64,000 bases of DNA from Indolivaga macrotermitis (lineage in GTDB: Bacteria; Bacteroidota; Bacteroidia; Bacteroidales; Dysgonomonadaceae): positions 726,998-790,997 of the forward strand of contig NZ_FQUC01000001.1 in assembly GCF_900128985.1 (NCBI RefSeq), given 5' to 3'. The translations under genes were made by a program, and so were the position numbers. This document shows positions 32,462 through 40,840 of the stretch, one piece after another (positions within the stretch are counted from its first letter, which is position 1; each line of letters begins with the position of its first letter). A model generated the notes under the pieces. The model was given only the letters and a program-made list of their open reading frames with translations. It made no database searches and had not been told where the DNA came from.

Positions 32462-32701
32462 TTAAATAATGTCTCTTACTATATGTATGTCTTCTCCTAT
32501 AAATAATGTCGTAATCATTCCGTTTTCAAATTCAACGATTGCTGCAGGTCTAGAATAGCCGGTAACGCCCTGACCACATCCAAGATCATCGAGCTCAGTC
32601 TTAAATCCTATGCAAACAATCGTAACTGTATATGTTGCATTTATCTTAAAGAGTTGAAATCCTTTTTCGACTTGTCTTGTAAACCTTATTTCCTTTTTCA
32701 T
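32462..32701 (-). CDS. Small phage protein, unknown
   Basis: A 79-residue beta-rich protein (INATYTVTIVCIGF, AAIVEFENGMITTLF) resembling a small SH3-like barrel. No family recognised. Coding supported by compact spacing with neighbours. Confidence 0.5.
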   Translation of the reverse strand: MKKEIRFTRQVEKGFQLFKINATYTVTIVCIGFKTELDDLGCGQGVTGYSRPAAIVEFENGMITTLFIGEDIHIVRDII

Positions 32702-32718
32702 TATATTCCTGTTTTATT

Positions 32719-33210
32719 TTAAAAATCGACGGCATTAACTGTTGAATCAAAAGATGAATTATCTTGTGTTTCAGTTTTAGCCGGTTCTTCTCCCTGAATT
32801 TGTTTTTCAGTTGGTTTAAAAATTGATTTATATCCATTAGCCATAAAGAACTCAAGCATTTCAATAGCTTGCTTTTCGTCTTTATTCGCTAACTTAACTA
32901 GCCTACGAAGTATCATGGCTTCATGTCGGGAACCTAAATATGATTTATGGGATTCAGAAAGATAATCTTTATAAAATACCCATATTTCAGCGAACTCAGG
33001 TGATTCAAATGGTATTTTTATAGGTATTGGTTTTACGGGCTCAACTAATTTGTCGAATTCGTTATGCAATACAATTAAACGATTCCATTTTTCCTGTATG
33101 ATCTTTTTAGCCTTGTCATATTTTTTCTCAGACATACATTCAAAAAGATCACCAATGACTTTATGTGTTTCACCTATTGATTTAGAGAGGTTGTCCCACT
33201 GTTGTTTCAT
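32719..33210 (-). CDS. Putative replication-associated protein
   Basis: A 163-residue protein. The N-terminal 50 residues are a helical hairpin. Residues 72-135 (AEIWVFYKDYLSESHKSYLGS, then AIEMLEFFMANGYKSIF) resemble the C-terminal DnaD-like part of phage replication-initiation proteins, which binds DNA and contacts helicase. An acidic disordered tail follows. The initiator's HTH domain is missing, so the role is uncertain. Confidence 0.5.
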   Translation of the reverse strand: MKQQWDNLSKSIGETHKVIGDLFECMSEKKYDKAKKIIQEKWNRLIVLHNEFDKLVEPVKPIPIKIPFESPEFAEIWVFYKDYLSESHKSYLGSRHEAMILRRLVKLANKDEKQAIEMLEFFMANGYKSIFKPTEKQIQGEEPAKTETQDNSSFDSTVNAVDF

Positions 33211-33581
33211 AAATCAAATTTCTTACATAAGTCAAAAAGGATATCGGTTAACTTTTCGTAATCGAAAAAGTTAAGAGGCTCTGCTATGATTTGCTGTTTT
33301 GTATTGCTACCCTCGATAACACTGATTATTTTAGATGAATTCAATTCGTCTAACATCGAGGGCTTTATGTAAAAGTTACAATACAGGATTATACGTGTTG
33401 GTTTAGGCACAGGCTCAAATGATTTTTCTGTATATAACCGGATGGCTTCCAATACTTCGGGTTTATCCAGTTCTTTTCTAAAAACCAATTTATCTTCTGA
33501 AATTGGAACAAAAGAAATTGTATTTCCTTTTTGTGTAGACCCTATCGTAAATGGTGAATCTTCTGCTTTTTTGAAATTCAT
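33207..33581 (-). CDS. Small phage protein, unknown
   Basis: A 124-residue mixed alpha/beta protein with an ATGA overlap to the gene that follows. Central strands TRIILYCNFYIKP and a C-terminal helix (YEKLTDILFDLCKKF). No family recognised. Confidence 0.55.
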   Translation of the reverse strand: MNFKKAEDSPFTIGSTQKGNTISFVPISEDKLVFRKELDKPEVLEAIRLYTEKSFEPVPKPTRIILYCNFYIKPSMLDELNSSKIISVIEGSNTKQQIIAEPLNFFDYEKLTDILFDLCKKFDL

Positions 33582-33598
33582 AAGTGTAATTGTTTTAG

Positions 33599-33817
33599 TT
33601 AATTATTTGGTGATTTGTCGCTTTCTACTTTAGTTATTTCTTGTTCGATATGTTCCCGTTCAAGTTTTTTAAAATTGTTTGCATTAATTTTTTGATACCA
33701 CGAAGGATATCCATATTCAAACTTTGCCAAAAAACGATCTCTGATAGCTACTCGATCATTTACGGACAAAGATTCCATCCGTTGTTTGATTGTTAAAGTT
33801 TCTTTTTCTTTGCTCAT
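33599..33817 (-). CDS. First gene of the early operon, unknown
   Basis: 72 residues from ATG 33817 (MSKEKETLTIKQRME); the longer frame from 33877 would run through the operator region and is rejected. Helical and basic. As the gene directly opposite the repressor at 33907 it occupies the position of a Cro-like or early regulator, though no clear HTH is seen. Confidence 0.55.
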   Translation of the reverse strand: MSKEKETLTIKQRMESLSVNDRVAIRDRFLAKFEYGYPSWYQKINANNFKKLEREHIEQEITKVESDKSPNN

Positions 33818-33839
33818 AATATATTTTTTAAACTTATAT

Positions 33840-33889
33840 TTAGACTGCAAGGTATATTTAATTAGACTAAAAGTCAATAAATTTAGACT
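33840..33889. promoter_or_regulatory. Three phased operator half-sites between early gene and repressor
   Basis: TTAGACT occurs at 33840-33846, 33862-33868 and 33883-33889, spaced 22 and 21 bp (two helix turns). It lies in the 89-bp gap between the divergent starts at 33817 and 33907. The same half-site forms the palindrome at 13787-13809. Confidence 0.6.
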
Positions 33890-33906
33890 TAAAATAAGTT
33901 AATAAA

Positions 33907-34251
33907 ATGGAAGAATCTATCAATCAGCGAATTGTTCAATATCTGGAATCTAAGGGTAAAAGACAGATTGATCTATTGATAGCAGGATATGCTTCAAAGC
34001 AAACTATATCAAATATTTGGAATGAAAAATCTAAACCTAGTTGTGAATTCTTCGAACGGTTGATAAATGATAATAAAGACTTGAATGTAAGATGGCTCTT
34101 TACAGGGATTGGTGATATGTTGGAGAAAACTGATATAGCTACTACTGCAATGGTAGAATATCTAGAGAAGAAAATAACAGAAAAGGATATTGAGATAAAA
34201 GAACTAAATCAACAGGTCGGTTCTTTGAGGGCGAAATTATCCGGCGATTAA
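33907..34251 (+). CDS. Phage CI-like repressor with coiled-coil tail
   Basis: A 114-residue regulator. The N-terminal 75 residues have an HTH of the phage CI N-terminal type (RIVQYLESKGKRQIDLLIAG, SKQTISNIWNE, FFERLINDNKDLNVRWLFTG). A C-terminal coiled coil (YLEKKITEKDIEIKELNQQ) would dimerise it. It lacks the self-cleavage domain. Transcribed opposite to the whole early run across phased operators, it is the best candidate for the lysogeny repressor and is the last prophage gene on the right. Confidence 0.85.
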   Translation: MEESINQRIVQYLESKGKRQIDLLIAGYASKQTISNIWNEKSKPSCEFFERLINDNKDLNVRWLFTGIGDMLEKTDIATTAMVEYLEKKITEKDIEIKELNQQVGSLRAKLSGD

Positions 34252-34302
34252 TAGACACTTATAATTTAATTTAGACGGCATACACAAAATAGACACTTAT
34301 AA
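34250..34302. repeat. 15-bp exact direct repeat after the repressor
   Basis: AATAGACACTTATAA occurs at 34250-34264 (overlapping the repressor stop) and again at 34288-34302, start to start 38 bp. A TTAGAC lies between. They may be recombinase arm sites or a binding site at the prophage end. Confidence 0.5.
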
Positions 34303-34347
34303 CTGTCAGAATATAAGATTTTTAAAATAAAAAAGGAGCATCCGATA

Positions 34348-34394
34348 TGCTCCACAGGAATTTAGAATCCTCATACAGAAATGTTTGGGGGTTT
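34348..34394. repeat. 47-nt direct repeat, copy 1 (candidate prophage-end repeat)
   Basis: Matches copy 2 at 34629-34675 at 44 of 47 positions. It begins TGCTCCACAGGAATTTAGAA and contains an 8-bp hairpin that stays paired through G-U pairs despite two differences in its 3' arm. It lies directly downstream of the 50-codon gene, on its transcript. A second 7-bp hairpin (GGAGCAT/ATGCTCC) at about 34335-34353 overlaps its left end. Confidence 0.65.
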
Positions 34395-34547
34395 TTATTT
34401 CTTTCTACTACTTATTTTAGCTCTCTTTATACCTTTCTTCTTAGCCCATAAATTCAAATCAGAGTTTTTATCCTTATGCTGTTTCTCTAATTCTTGTTTT
34501 GTCAATCCTCTAAAATTTTTAATTGTTATGTGAATGCTTCTTGACAT
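34395..34547 (-). CDS. 50-residue basic protein between direct repeats
   Basis: A short gene of 50 codons plus stop starting at ATG 34547. The product begins MSRSIHITIKNFRGLTKQ and ends in a Lys/Arg-rich tail (KKKGIKRAKISSRKK). The N-terminal phrase resembles small conserved Bacteroidetes proteins of unknown role. It is alone in the segment bounded by the two 47-nt repeats. Confidence 0.5.
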   Translation of the reverse strand: MSRSIHITIKNFRGLTKQELEKQHKDKNSDLNLWAKKKGIKRAKISSRKK

Positions 34548-34628
34548 ATGGTGATAATTATATATTTATCATAAAACTAACAAATTTCTCATAATCCTTA
34601 ATAAAAAGAGTTCGAGACTTCGGTGCTG

Positions 34629-34675
34629 TGCTCCACAGGAATTTAGAATCCTCAGACAGAAATGTTTGAGGATTT
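34629..34675. repeat. 47-nt direct repeat, copy 2
   Basis: Counterpart of the repeat at 34348-34394, with a perfect 8-bp hairpin (AATCCTCA/TGAGGATT). It ends 5 bp from the stop of the lipoprotein gene at 34681. Each copy follows directly after a minus-strand gene. Confidence 0.65.
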
Positions 34676-34680
34676 ATTTG

Positions 34681-35226
34681 TTATTGATTATTTGTATCGT
34701 AGATACTAATATTTACAGGTATTTTCACTTCTTTCTTAATATTGTAAGGCATTTCGAATTCCATGATAATGTATCCGCTTAATTTTTCATAGTTCATATT
34801 TAATTCGGTGTCAATGCCCAAATTCTGATACAAAATATTATTATACTCCCATATTCCAAATTCTTGTAAATATATAGCTCTTCCGTTGTTGAAAAATTGC
34901 ACTTTTTCATTCTTTTCATTGACTAATTCATACTTTTTGAAAGTATATTTTGCAAAGTCCGAAATGTCATCGTCCCTATTTAAAAGATATCCTACTTTAT
35001 TGTATTCCTCGAGTTGTATCTCAGATAAGGGATATCTAGTATATATTAAGAATTTGTTTGTTGGTTGTCTTTCTATTTCAGTAATATCAGTAATCTGTAC
35101 TTTTATATTTTGAATGATATTATCTAAAAACAAGTTCGTTTCGGTTTCTGTATATTTATAATTGGATGGATTATATTGGCAGGAATATATAAAAGCTAAT
35201 AACAGAAGGGGGTATAGTGCTCTCAT
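34681..35226 (-). CDS. Lipoprotein, unknown
   Basis: A 181-residue lipoprotein: signal peptide MRALYPLLLLAFIYSC with the lipidated Cys16, then a soluble domain with beta strands (FLIYTRYPLSEIQLEEY, LSGYIIMEFEMPY). Probably host-encoded and anchored to the inner leaflet of the outer membrane or exported to the surface. No family recognised. First gene on the host side of the repeats. Confidence 0.65.
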   Translation of the reverse strand: MRALYPLLLLAFIYSCQYNPSNYKYTETETNLFLDNIIQNIKVQITDITEIERQPTNKFLIYTRYPLSEIQLEEYNKVGYLLNRDDDISDFAKYTFKKYELVNEKNEKVQFFNNGRAIYLQEFGIWEYNNILYQNLGIDTELNMNYEKLSGYIIMEFEMPYNIKKEVKIPVNISIYDTNNQ

Positions 35227-35352
35227 TGTAAGTTTTAATTATTTTATTCTTTATAAAGTTAGTGATCTATTCAAAATCTACAAAAAATGAGTTAGATGCT
35301 TTTGGTACTATGCTTTACGATAAATAATTTCCGACATTAATGAATGTGGAAG

Positions 35353-35799
35353 TTATTTGTTTTCAAATCTATTCAAATATAGTTGTATCGCTTTTTCAAA
35401 ATCGGTTTGTTTTATTTCTGCAATGAAATCAAAATTTCTGCAATTGTTAGTGTTTTCAATTTTTCTAATAAATTTCTCTACATCAGATATCTCTTTCAGA
35501 GCATATATTCTTTTTTTATTTTGAAAGCGAGCGTTCCACCAATTTTTATATAATTCTGTTGTAAACAATTCTTTTTCGACTTGAATAACCAAACCTATAG
35601 ATATTAGATGTTTCAAGCCATCAAAAAATTCATCATAAGTCATAACTGCATGATTGGAGTAATCGGCATATGCAATAACATTTATTAGATTAAAGTCTTT
35701 ACTATTATTCTCAGTATGAAATATTGAGGATATTAACCAAGACGCGACGAAGTATTTATCCATAAGTTCGGGTATACCTATAAAGCTAACATATTTCAC
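35353..35799 (-). CDS. Hypothetical protein
   Basis: A 148-residue, mostly helical protein (MTYDEFFDGLKHLISIGLVIQ suggests a winged-helix-like segment near residues 53-80). No signal peptide. A hairpin at about 35322-35353 overlapping its stop may end its transcript. Function unknown. Confidence 0.55.
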   Translation of the reverse strand: MKYVSFIGIPELMDKYFVASWLISSIFHTENNSKDFNLINVIAYADYSNHAVMTYDEFFDGLKHLISIGLVIQVEKELFTTELYKNWWNARFQNKKRIYALKEISDVEKFIRKIENTNNCRNFDFIAEIKQTDFEKAIQLYLNRFENK

Positions 35800-35873
35800 A
35801 GAATCCCCATTAAAATGTTTTAGGGTTTATTATTTTACTTAAGATTTTTATCAGATAAAATGCTGGATTAATA

Positions 35874-36467
35874 TCAGTCTAATTTAAATCGCATATTTCT
35901 TTTTATCTCATTTACATGTTCAATATCTGTCAGCATTTCAAGTAATTTAAAGGCAACACTTAGGCTTGTCGCAGGACCTGTTGAGGTTATAATATTTCTG
36001 TCAATAACCAGGTCTTTATCTTGGACGTTAGCGCCGAAATCTGATAGTTGTTTACGTCTGACACCATTATTTAGATCCCAGGTAGTTGCTTTTCTATCTT
36101 TTAAAATGCCGGATTTGGCAATCGGCATAGCAGCTACACAAATTGCAGCAATCGGTTTTCCTTGTTTGTCAAATTCACGGATCAGGTCAAGAAATCGTTC
36201 GTCATACGCATCCTGAAAGAAGCCGGCTTCTTCTGCCCCTCCGGGAATAGCTAAAGCATCAAAATCATTAATATCTACTTGGTCGAAGGGTAGTTCGGGC
36301 GTTATAATAAGATTCCAATAACATTTAATTGTAGACTGGAATCCTGTAGTAACTAAATCAACAGGATTGATACTTACTTCCCGGCTCCATCCAAAAACAT
36401 CAGTGAAAACACTAGCTTCGTAAGCTTCAAACCCTTCAGATAAGAATAAAAGAACTTTTTTTGCCAT
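35874..36467 (-). CDS. DJ-1/PfpI family protein
   Basis: 197 residues from ATG 36467 (MAKKVLLFLSEGFEAYEAS); an ATG eight codons upstream is less like the family. The nucleophile elbow AAICVAAMPIAKSG holds the reactive Cys, with LAIPGGAEEAGFF before it and ITSTGPATSLSVAF after it. The family includes glyoxalase/deglycase-like and stress proteins acting in the cytoplasm. It is closest in pattern to the DJ-1/ThiJ group of Bacteroidetes; the substrate is not determined. Confidence 0.85.
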   Translation of the reverse strand: MAKKVLLFLSEGFEAYEASVFTDVFGWSREVSINPVDLVTTGFQSTIKCYWNLIITPELPFDQVDINDFDALAIPGGAEEAGFFQDAYDERFLDLIREFDKQGKPIAAICVAAMPIAKSGILKDRKATTWDLNNGVRRKQLSDFGANVQDKDLVIDRNIITSTGPATSLSVAFKLLEMLTDIEHVNEIKRNMRFKLD

Positions 36468-36745
36468 AATACGGAAAGTTTTTGATTGCATTAATTATTT
36501 ACAGTCTACTTTTGGATTGTTTACTTTTAAATGTAAGATTCCCGGAAATAAATTAGTATCCAACAAAGCTAATGATTTTATCAAGGTCTTTGCTGAAAAA
36601 GAACTCGGTATTTAGGTACTAAATTTTACAAATAGAAATCTTCAAGTATTCGTATTGTAAGTTGAACCATTCAATTCTCCACTTCTCCTTTATTTGGCAA
36701 ATAATCGTATATTTGTACTGAACACTATGAGTCATAAAGGAATAG

Positions 36746-37177
36746 ATGAAAGATTGGATAAATATAATATCATTCACATACCCACACGAAGCGCATCTTG
36801 CTAAAGCTTTTCTGGAAGCCCACGATATAGAAGTAATTATCAAGGATGAACTAACTGTGCAGATGCATAATTTTCTCTCAAATGCTATCGGAGGTGTAAA
36901 GATTTTTGTTGAAAAAGATAAATCAGAAGAAGCCTTATCTCTATTGGAAGAAGGCGGATATATTGACAAAAATCCGTCTGAAGAACCCCAAAAAATCGAA
37001 GTGTTTTCGTCAGAGTATAAAAATATCTGCCCTTATTGTGGAGGAGCAAATATCGTGAGAAAGAATTTGCCCGGATATACTTTTGCGTTAAGCATTCTTC
37101 TCCTCGGTTTTCCTATTCCTTTCTTGAAAAGGGTGTATTATTGCTATGATTGTAGAAGAGAATGGAAAGTAAAATAA
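36746..37177 (+). CDS. DUF2007 domain protein with zinc ribbon
   Basis: A 143-residue protein. Residues 8-75 are a DUF2007-type ferredoxin-like domain (YPHEAHLAKAFLEAHDIEV, IGGVKIFVEKDKSEEALSLL). Residues 93-98 (CPYCGG) and the C-terminal CYDCRREW form a zinc ribbon split by a hydrophobic stretch (FALSILLLGFPIPF) that may be membrane-inserted. A TATATTTG box at 36708-36715 could be its -7 element. Role unknown; found as a single gene in many Bacteroidetes. Confidence 0.75.
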   Translation: MKDWINIISFTYPHEAHLAKAFLEAHDIEVIIKDELTVQMHNFLSNAIGGVKIFVEKDKSEEALSLLEEGGYIDKNPSEEPQKIEVFSSEYKNICPYCGGANIVRKNLPGYTFALSILLLGFPIPFLKRVYYCYDCRREWKVK

Positions 37178-37204
37178 AGGATCGAGTTTGACGAGTTATA
37201 TAGT

Positions 37205-38056
37205 CTATAATTCTTTTATCATTTCAAATTGTGTTCCTGTAATTTCTATATTCTTTGCTTTCAGGAAGTTTGTAATTGAACTGCAAGAGATATCGGTATT
37301 TATAATTTTTATAGAATCATTTTTATTCAATAGGGCAACTTCTTTGAGTAATAGGGATGCAATTCCTTTCCTTCTATTCTCTTTATCGACCGCAATTAAG
37401 GTAATATCTCCCGAATTAGGTTCAAATACACAATATCCTATAAGTTTATCATCACTGAATGCTCCTAAACACACAAAACTATTGATATCTCTTTGAATGG
37501 ATTCGAGGCTATTTTGCCATGATGGATGAAAATCCCCGAAAGCATCTGGCAATTTAAAGTTTTCCATATTAATTTTTCGTACCGGGTACTCAATATTGTG
37601 GGTTGGCAAATCGAAATTAATTTTTTCATTCTTCTGCCTGAAATAATTGAATTCCCGAATCGTATTAAATCCGAGTTTTCGATAAACGGATATAGCTTTA
37701 GTATTGTATTGTAATACCTCAAGTAAATATTGTTTAATACCTTCTTTCCGTAAATACGGAATGGAATGTTCAAAGATTTTTGTAGCCAATCCTTTACCTC
37801 TGTATTCTTTCAGTGTACCTGTACCTGTGTCATATGCTGTTGCTATTCCATTGAAATTTCCAATTCCATTAAAAGTGAAGGCTGCTATTTGATTTTTGTC
37901 AAAAGCGGCGAACGACAGGTCGGGATTGAATCCACGTCTTTGGAGCATGGCTCGAAGCTGATTTTTATCTAATTGAAGTTCATAATCGGCAAAAGCCCGA
38001 CTAAAGGCATCGAAAATAGTATCGAAATCTATTTCACCCAGAGATTTAATTTCCAT
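37205..38056 (-). CDS. Tandem GNAT acetyltransferase
   Basis: A 283-residue protein with two GNAT folds. The first has the acetyl-CoA loop EYRGKGLATKIFEH near residues 84-97 and an Asn/Tyr end (YRKLGFNTIREF). The second has VDKENRRKGIASLLLKE near 227-243. Substrate unknown; double GNAT enzymes often modify small amines or antibiotics. Convergent with the preceding DUF2007 gene. Confidence 0.82.
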   Translation of the reverse strand: MEIKSLGEIDFDTIFDAFSRAFADYELQLDKNQLRAMLQRRGFNPDLSFAAFDKNQIAAFTFNGIGNFNGIATAYDTGTGTLKEYRGKGLATKIFEHSIPYLRKEGIKQYLLEVLQYNTKAISVYRKLGFNTIREFNYFRQKNEKINFDLPTHNIEYPVRKINMENFKLPDAFGDFHPSWQNSLESIQRDINSFVCLGAFSDDKLIGYCVFEPNSGDITLIAVDKENRRKGIASLLLKEVALLNKNDSIKIINTDISCSSITNFLKAKNIEITGTQFEMIKEL

Positions 38057-38531
38057 TTATCCGGTTTTAATTATTCAATCACTAATTTAATTAAATTTCC
38101 TTGAATCAGAATGAATCGCGTTAGAGCAATATTCTTTCTCAGATAAGTTAAAGTCTTGAGCCTATTCTATAAATATGCTTAATTCTTTAGATGTTGACTC
38201 TGTAAAATATCGAAAACTATAGAGTAAAAGTCCTGTAAAGTATAATTTATATCTAACGATTTACTGAGCTTTAAAACCAATAACCTACCCGGAATATCAT
38301 CATCAGTAACAGAGACCAAACCTGTTACTCTCTAAAGCAGACTGATTTAAAGAGAAACTTACAAACTGACAAGCTTTCTTGTAACTGTTTGATAATTAAT
38401 CGATGTTTTGGTGATGTAGTTCGGGTTGTTGATTATGTATTTTTAATTATCAGCAAAAAACAATTTGAATAGAGAGCTTGTTTTATAAGAAAAATTCATT
38501 TGAATTGGCTTAATTTTAAAAGTATAAGATC
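38057..38531. other. 475-bp intergenic region
   Basis: No gene is seen. It separates divergent genes and contains an 8-bp hairpin (AGTAACAG at 38305-38312, complement at 38322-38329). The hydrolase promoter should lie in the right part; no convincing TTTG/TAnnTTTG pair with correct spacing was found. Confidence 0.4.
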
Positions 38532-39515
38532 ATGAGTAGTAATAGTGAAAAACCTCTGAATTATTTAGAGGATCCCAATCTGAGTGTAGGCACAAAAGAG
38601 TTTTTAAAAGTATTGAACGCCGGAGATACTCCGGTAGAATCACTGCCTCCGGCAGAAGCACGTAAAGTGCTCGAAGGAGCTCAATCTTCGGTCAAAGTAG
38701 ATTTGTCCGGAATTGAAGAGACATTCAAAACTATTGAATCAGACGGGTTATCAGTTAAGATAGTAGTTACGCGTCCTAGTGGAAAGAGTGGGAAACTCCC
38801 GGTTTTCATATTTATACATGGCGGAGGATGGGTTTTAGGTGACTATCCTACTCATAAACGTCTTGTTCGTGACCTTGTTGTAGAGTCCGGATTTGCAAGT
38901 GTTTTTGTAGAATACACACGTTCTCCGGAAGCAAAATTCCCTCAGGCTTTAGACGAAATATATGCAGCGACTAAATGGGTTGCCGAGCATGGCGATGAAA
39001 TCAATGTCGACGGTAAAAATCTGGCAATAGTAGGCAATAGTGCAGGTGGTAATATGACCATCGGTACAAGCCTTAGAGCAAAAGAGAAAAACGGACCCAA
39101 GATTAAATGCCAGATATTGATGTGGCCATATAGCGATGCCGGAACAGATTTTGAGTCATACCGTAAATATGGAGCACAAAGGTTCCTCACCACACCATTA
39201 ATGGAATGGATGCGCGACAACTATTTAAATAACAAGTCGGAGTGGGATAACTATTATGTATCGCCAATGCGTGCGACTAAAGAACAATTGAAAGGACTTC
39301 CTCCTACATTAATTGAAGTAGCTGAAAATGATATCTTAAGAGATGGAGGAGAAGCTCTAGGCCGTCATTTGGACGAAGCCGGAGTATTTGTAACTACGAT
39401 TCGTTTTAATGGTGTAACTCACGACTGGGGGTTACTGAATGGATTTGCTGAATTATCTCCGGTAAAAAGCTTAGCTATATTTTCAGCGGCTATGTTGAAG
39501 AAATATCTTGTATAA
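38532..39515 (+). CDS. Alpha/beta hydrolase (HSL-type esterase)
   Basis: A 327-residue esterase of the hormone-sensitive-lipase type. HGGGW at 96-100 is the oxyanion hole, GNSAGG at 168-173 holds the nucleophile Ser170, and AENDILRDGG and THDWG provide the Asp and His of the triad. No signal peptide, so cytoplasmic. Acts on short acyl esters. A strong terminator follows. Confidence 0.88.
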   Translation: MSSNSEKPLNYLEDPNLSVGTKEFLKVLNAGDTPVESLPPAEARKVLEGAQSSVKVDLSGIEETFKTIESDGLSVKIVVTRPSGKSGKLPVFIFIHGGGWVLGDYPTHKRLVRDLVVESGFASVFVEYTRSPEAKFPQALDEIYAATKWVAEHGDEINVDGKNLAIVGNSAGGNMTIGTSLRAKEKNGPKIKCQILMWPYSDAGTDFESYRKYGAQRFLTTPLMEWMRDNYLNNKSEWDNYYVSPMRATKEQLKGLPPTLIEVAENDILRDGGEALGRHLDEAGVFVTTIRFNGVTHDWGLLNGFAELSPVKSLAIFSAAMLKKYLV

Positions 39516-39546
39516 GATTTATATAGTATTCGGAATAAATGTAGTA

Positions 39547-39585
39547 AGCCTGCTGGTCAAAATTATTTTGCTAGCAGGCTTTTTC
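39547..39585 (+). terminator. Terminator after esterase gene
   Basis: An 8-bp perfect outer stem (AGCCTGCT/AGCAGGCT) with additional inner pairing, followed by TTTTTCTTT. Confidence 0.85.
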
Positions 39586-39612
39586 TTTAGATTATGTAGT
39601 GGAGTATTTCCT

Positions 39613-40134
39613 TCAAATAACCAACTCGTAAAGCCTGAACCATTTTAGATGCTCATAGGGTAGTCCGAGATCAACAGTACCGATATATTGATAACCCATC
39701 TTTTCGTATAGGGCTATTGCCGGTTTATTGTTAATAGATACATCTAAGCGAACAGATTTGATGGAGTGTTCCATTGCATATTGTTTTGCGAATTCCATTA
39801 AAGAGTGAGCTATATTCTTTCTGAAAAAAGAAGGGTGTACAACTAATGTATGTATAACTAATACATCTTTATAGTCTGCATCAATAAGCCAGTTTACCTG
39901 ATTATATGCTTCTTCAGGAGTATGGTTTAAGATAATACTTCCGGCTATAATTTCATCCTCAGTAGCGACAAATAAGGTTCCTTCATTAATACCTTCGATT
40001 GCCGTTTCACGTATAGGGTAAATATGTTTAATCCACCCCGGATAATTGGTTGTAATGGCAAAATGGTCATTTAAATCATTATATAGAGCTTCCAAACTGT
40101 CAATGTCTGCTATTTTACCTTTGTTTATTACCAT
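39613..40134 (-). CDS. GNAT acetyltransferase
   Basis: A 173-residue single-domain GNAT enzyme: VLVIHTLVVHPSFFRKNIAHSLMEFA holds the CoA-binding loop (normally Arg/Gln-x-x-Gly-x-Gly/Ala; here less canonical) and INNKPAIALYEKMGYQYIG is the usual motif B. Substrate unknown. Convergent with the esterase gene. Confidence 0.8.
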   Translation of the reverse strand: MVINKGKIADIDSLEALYNDLNDHFAITTNYPGWIKHIYPIRETAIEGINEGTLFVATEDEIIAGSIILNHTPEEAYNQVNWLIDADYKDVLVIHTLVVHPSFFRKNIAHSLMEFAKQYAMEHSIKSVRLDVSINNKPAIALYEKMGYQYIGTVDLGLPYEHLKWFRLYELVI

Positions 40135-40177
40135 TATTTATTTTTTTAGATACACACACTCTGGTCTCGATATAGAT

Positions 40178-40486
40178 TTATTGATGCTTATGGGATATAA
40201 AAATAAGACTGAATAGAACGACTCCCATTAGAGGGTAAATAAATGAACTGACTAATATCAGTATAAGGTAGATAGTAGGTATATCAATCTTGCGGGAATC
40301 TATGAATAGCAAAAAGGGTATTAATATAGATGTAAGTATTGTACCTACTGTCATAATCTTATTTATAACCTCTACATTGCTGTCATTGTATGCGAAAAAC
40401 CATAACCAAGAATTGGTGAAAAGATAGTAAAATATAAGAAGATAAATATATTTATAGATTATCCTCAGTAAATTCTCGTTCATCAT
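40178..40486 (-). CDS. Small integral membrane protein
   Basis: A 102-residue protein with three hydrophobic helices (about 10-30, 45-65, 70-95). Similar in layout to its upstream neighbour, whose end it overlaps by 35 nt, so the pair may be ancient duplicates. No function recognised. A second ATG one codon later is equally possible. Confidence 0.5.
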   Translation of the reverse strand: MMNENLLRIIYKYIYLLIFYYLFTNSWLWFFAYNDSNVEVINKIMTVGTILTSILIPFLLFIDSRKIDIPTIYLILILVSSFIYPLMGVVLFSLIFISHKHQ

Positions 40487-40838
40487 TTATTTTTTTAGAT
40501 TGTTTATAATTAAGTATTAAGAAAAACATGCAACCAGATAAGGGTGACAAAAGAGTTAAGAATAAGATTGGATACGAAATCTTCTTGATTATCCTCATAT
40601 CCTTAAACATAAAAATAGAGATCATAAGACTACAAACCGAGAATATTGCAGTTATTAGATAGCCATCGCCATAGGTATGGTATTCCCCATTGAGACGAAA
40701 GGTTAATATATTAGGGTACAAAACGTAAATAATTGCAGATAGGATTCTAGATACTAAAAAGGCAATGATTACTAAAGACGAGTATTTGATAATTAAACTC
40801 TGTATTTTTAAATTTCTCATAGCATTAATAAAGTTCAT
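40452..40838 (-). CDS. Small integral membrane protein
   Basis: A 128-residue protein with three or four hydrophobic segments and a charged C-terminus (KQSKKINDEREFTEDNL). Placed between the GDSL lipoprotein gene (2 nt) and the related membrane gene, suggesting one operon. Unknown function. Confidence 0.55.
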   Translation of the reverse strand: MNFINAMRNLKIQSLIIKYSSLVIIAFLVSRILSAIIYVLYPNILTFRLNGEYHTYGDGYLITAIFSVCSLMISIFMFKDMRIIKKISYPILFLTLLSPLSGCMFFLILNYKQSKKINDEREFTEDNL

Positions 40839-40840
40839 AT

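Noticed and set aside
34629..34700. tRNA or tRNA fragment near the repeat (TTCGAGA and CCACA phrases)
   Set aside because: The surrounding bases do not form an acceptor, T and anticodon stem of correct length; pairing fails after two or three positions.
36619..36969. 116-residue minus-strand frame opposite the DUF2007 gene
   Set aside because: The plus-strand frame has a recognisable domain and zinc ribbon; the opposite frame is a shadow.
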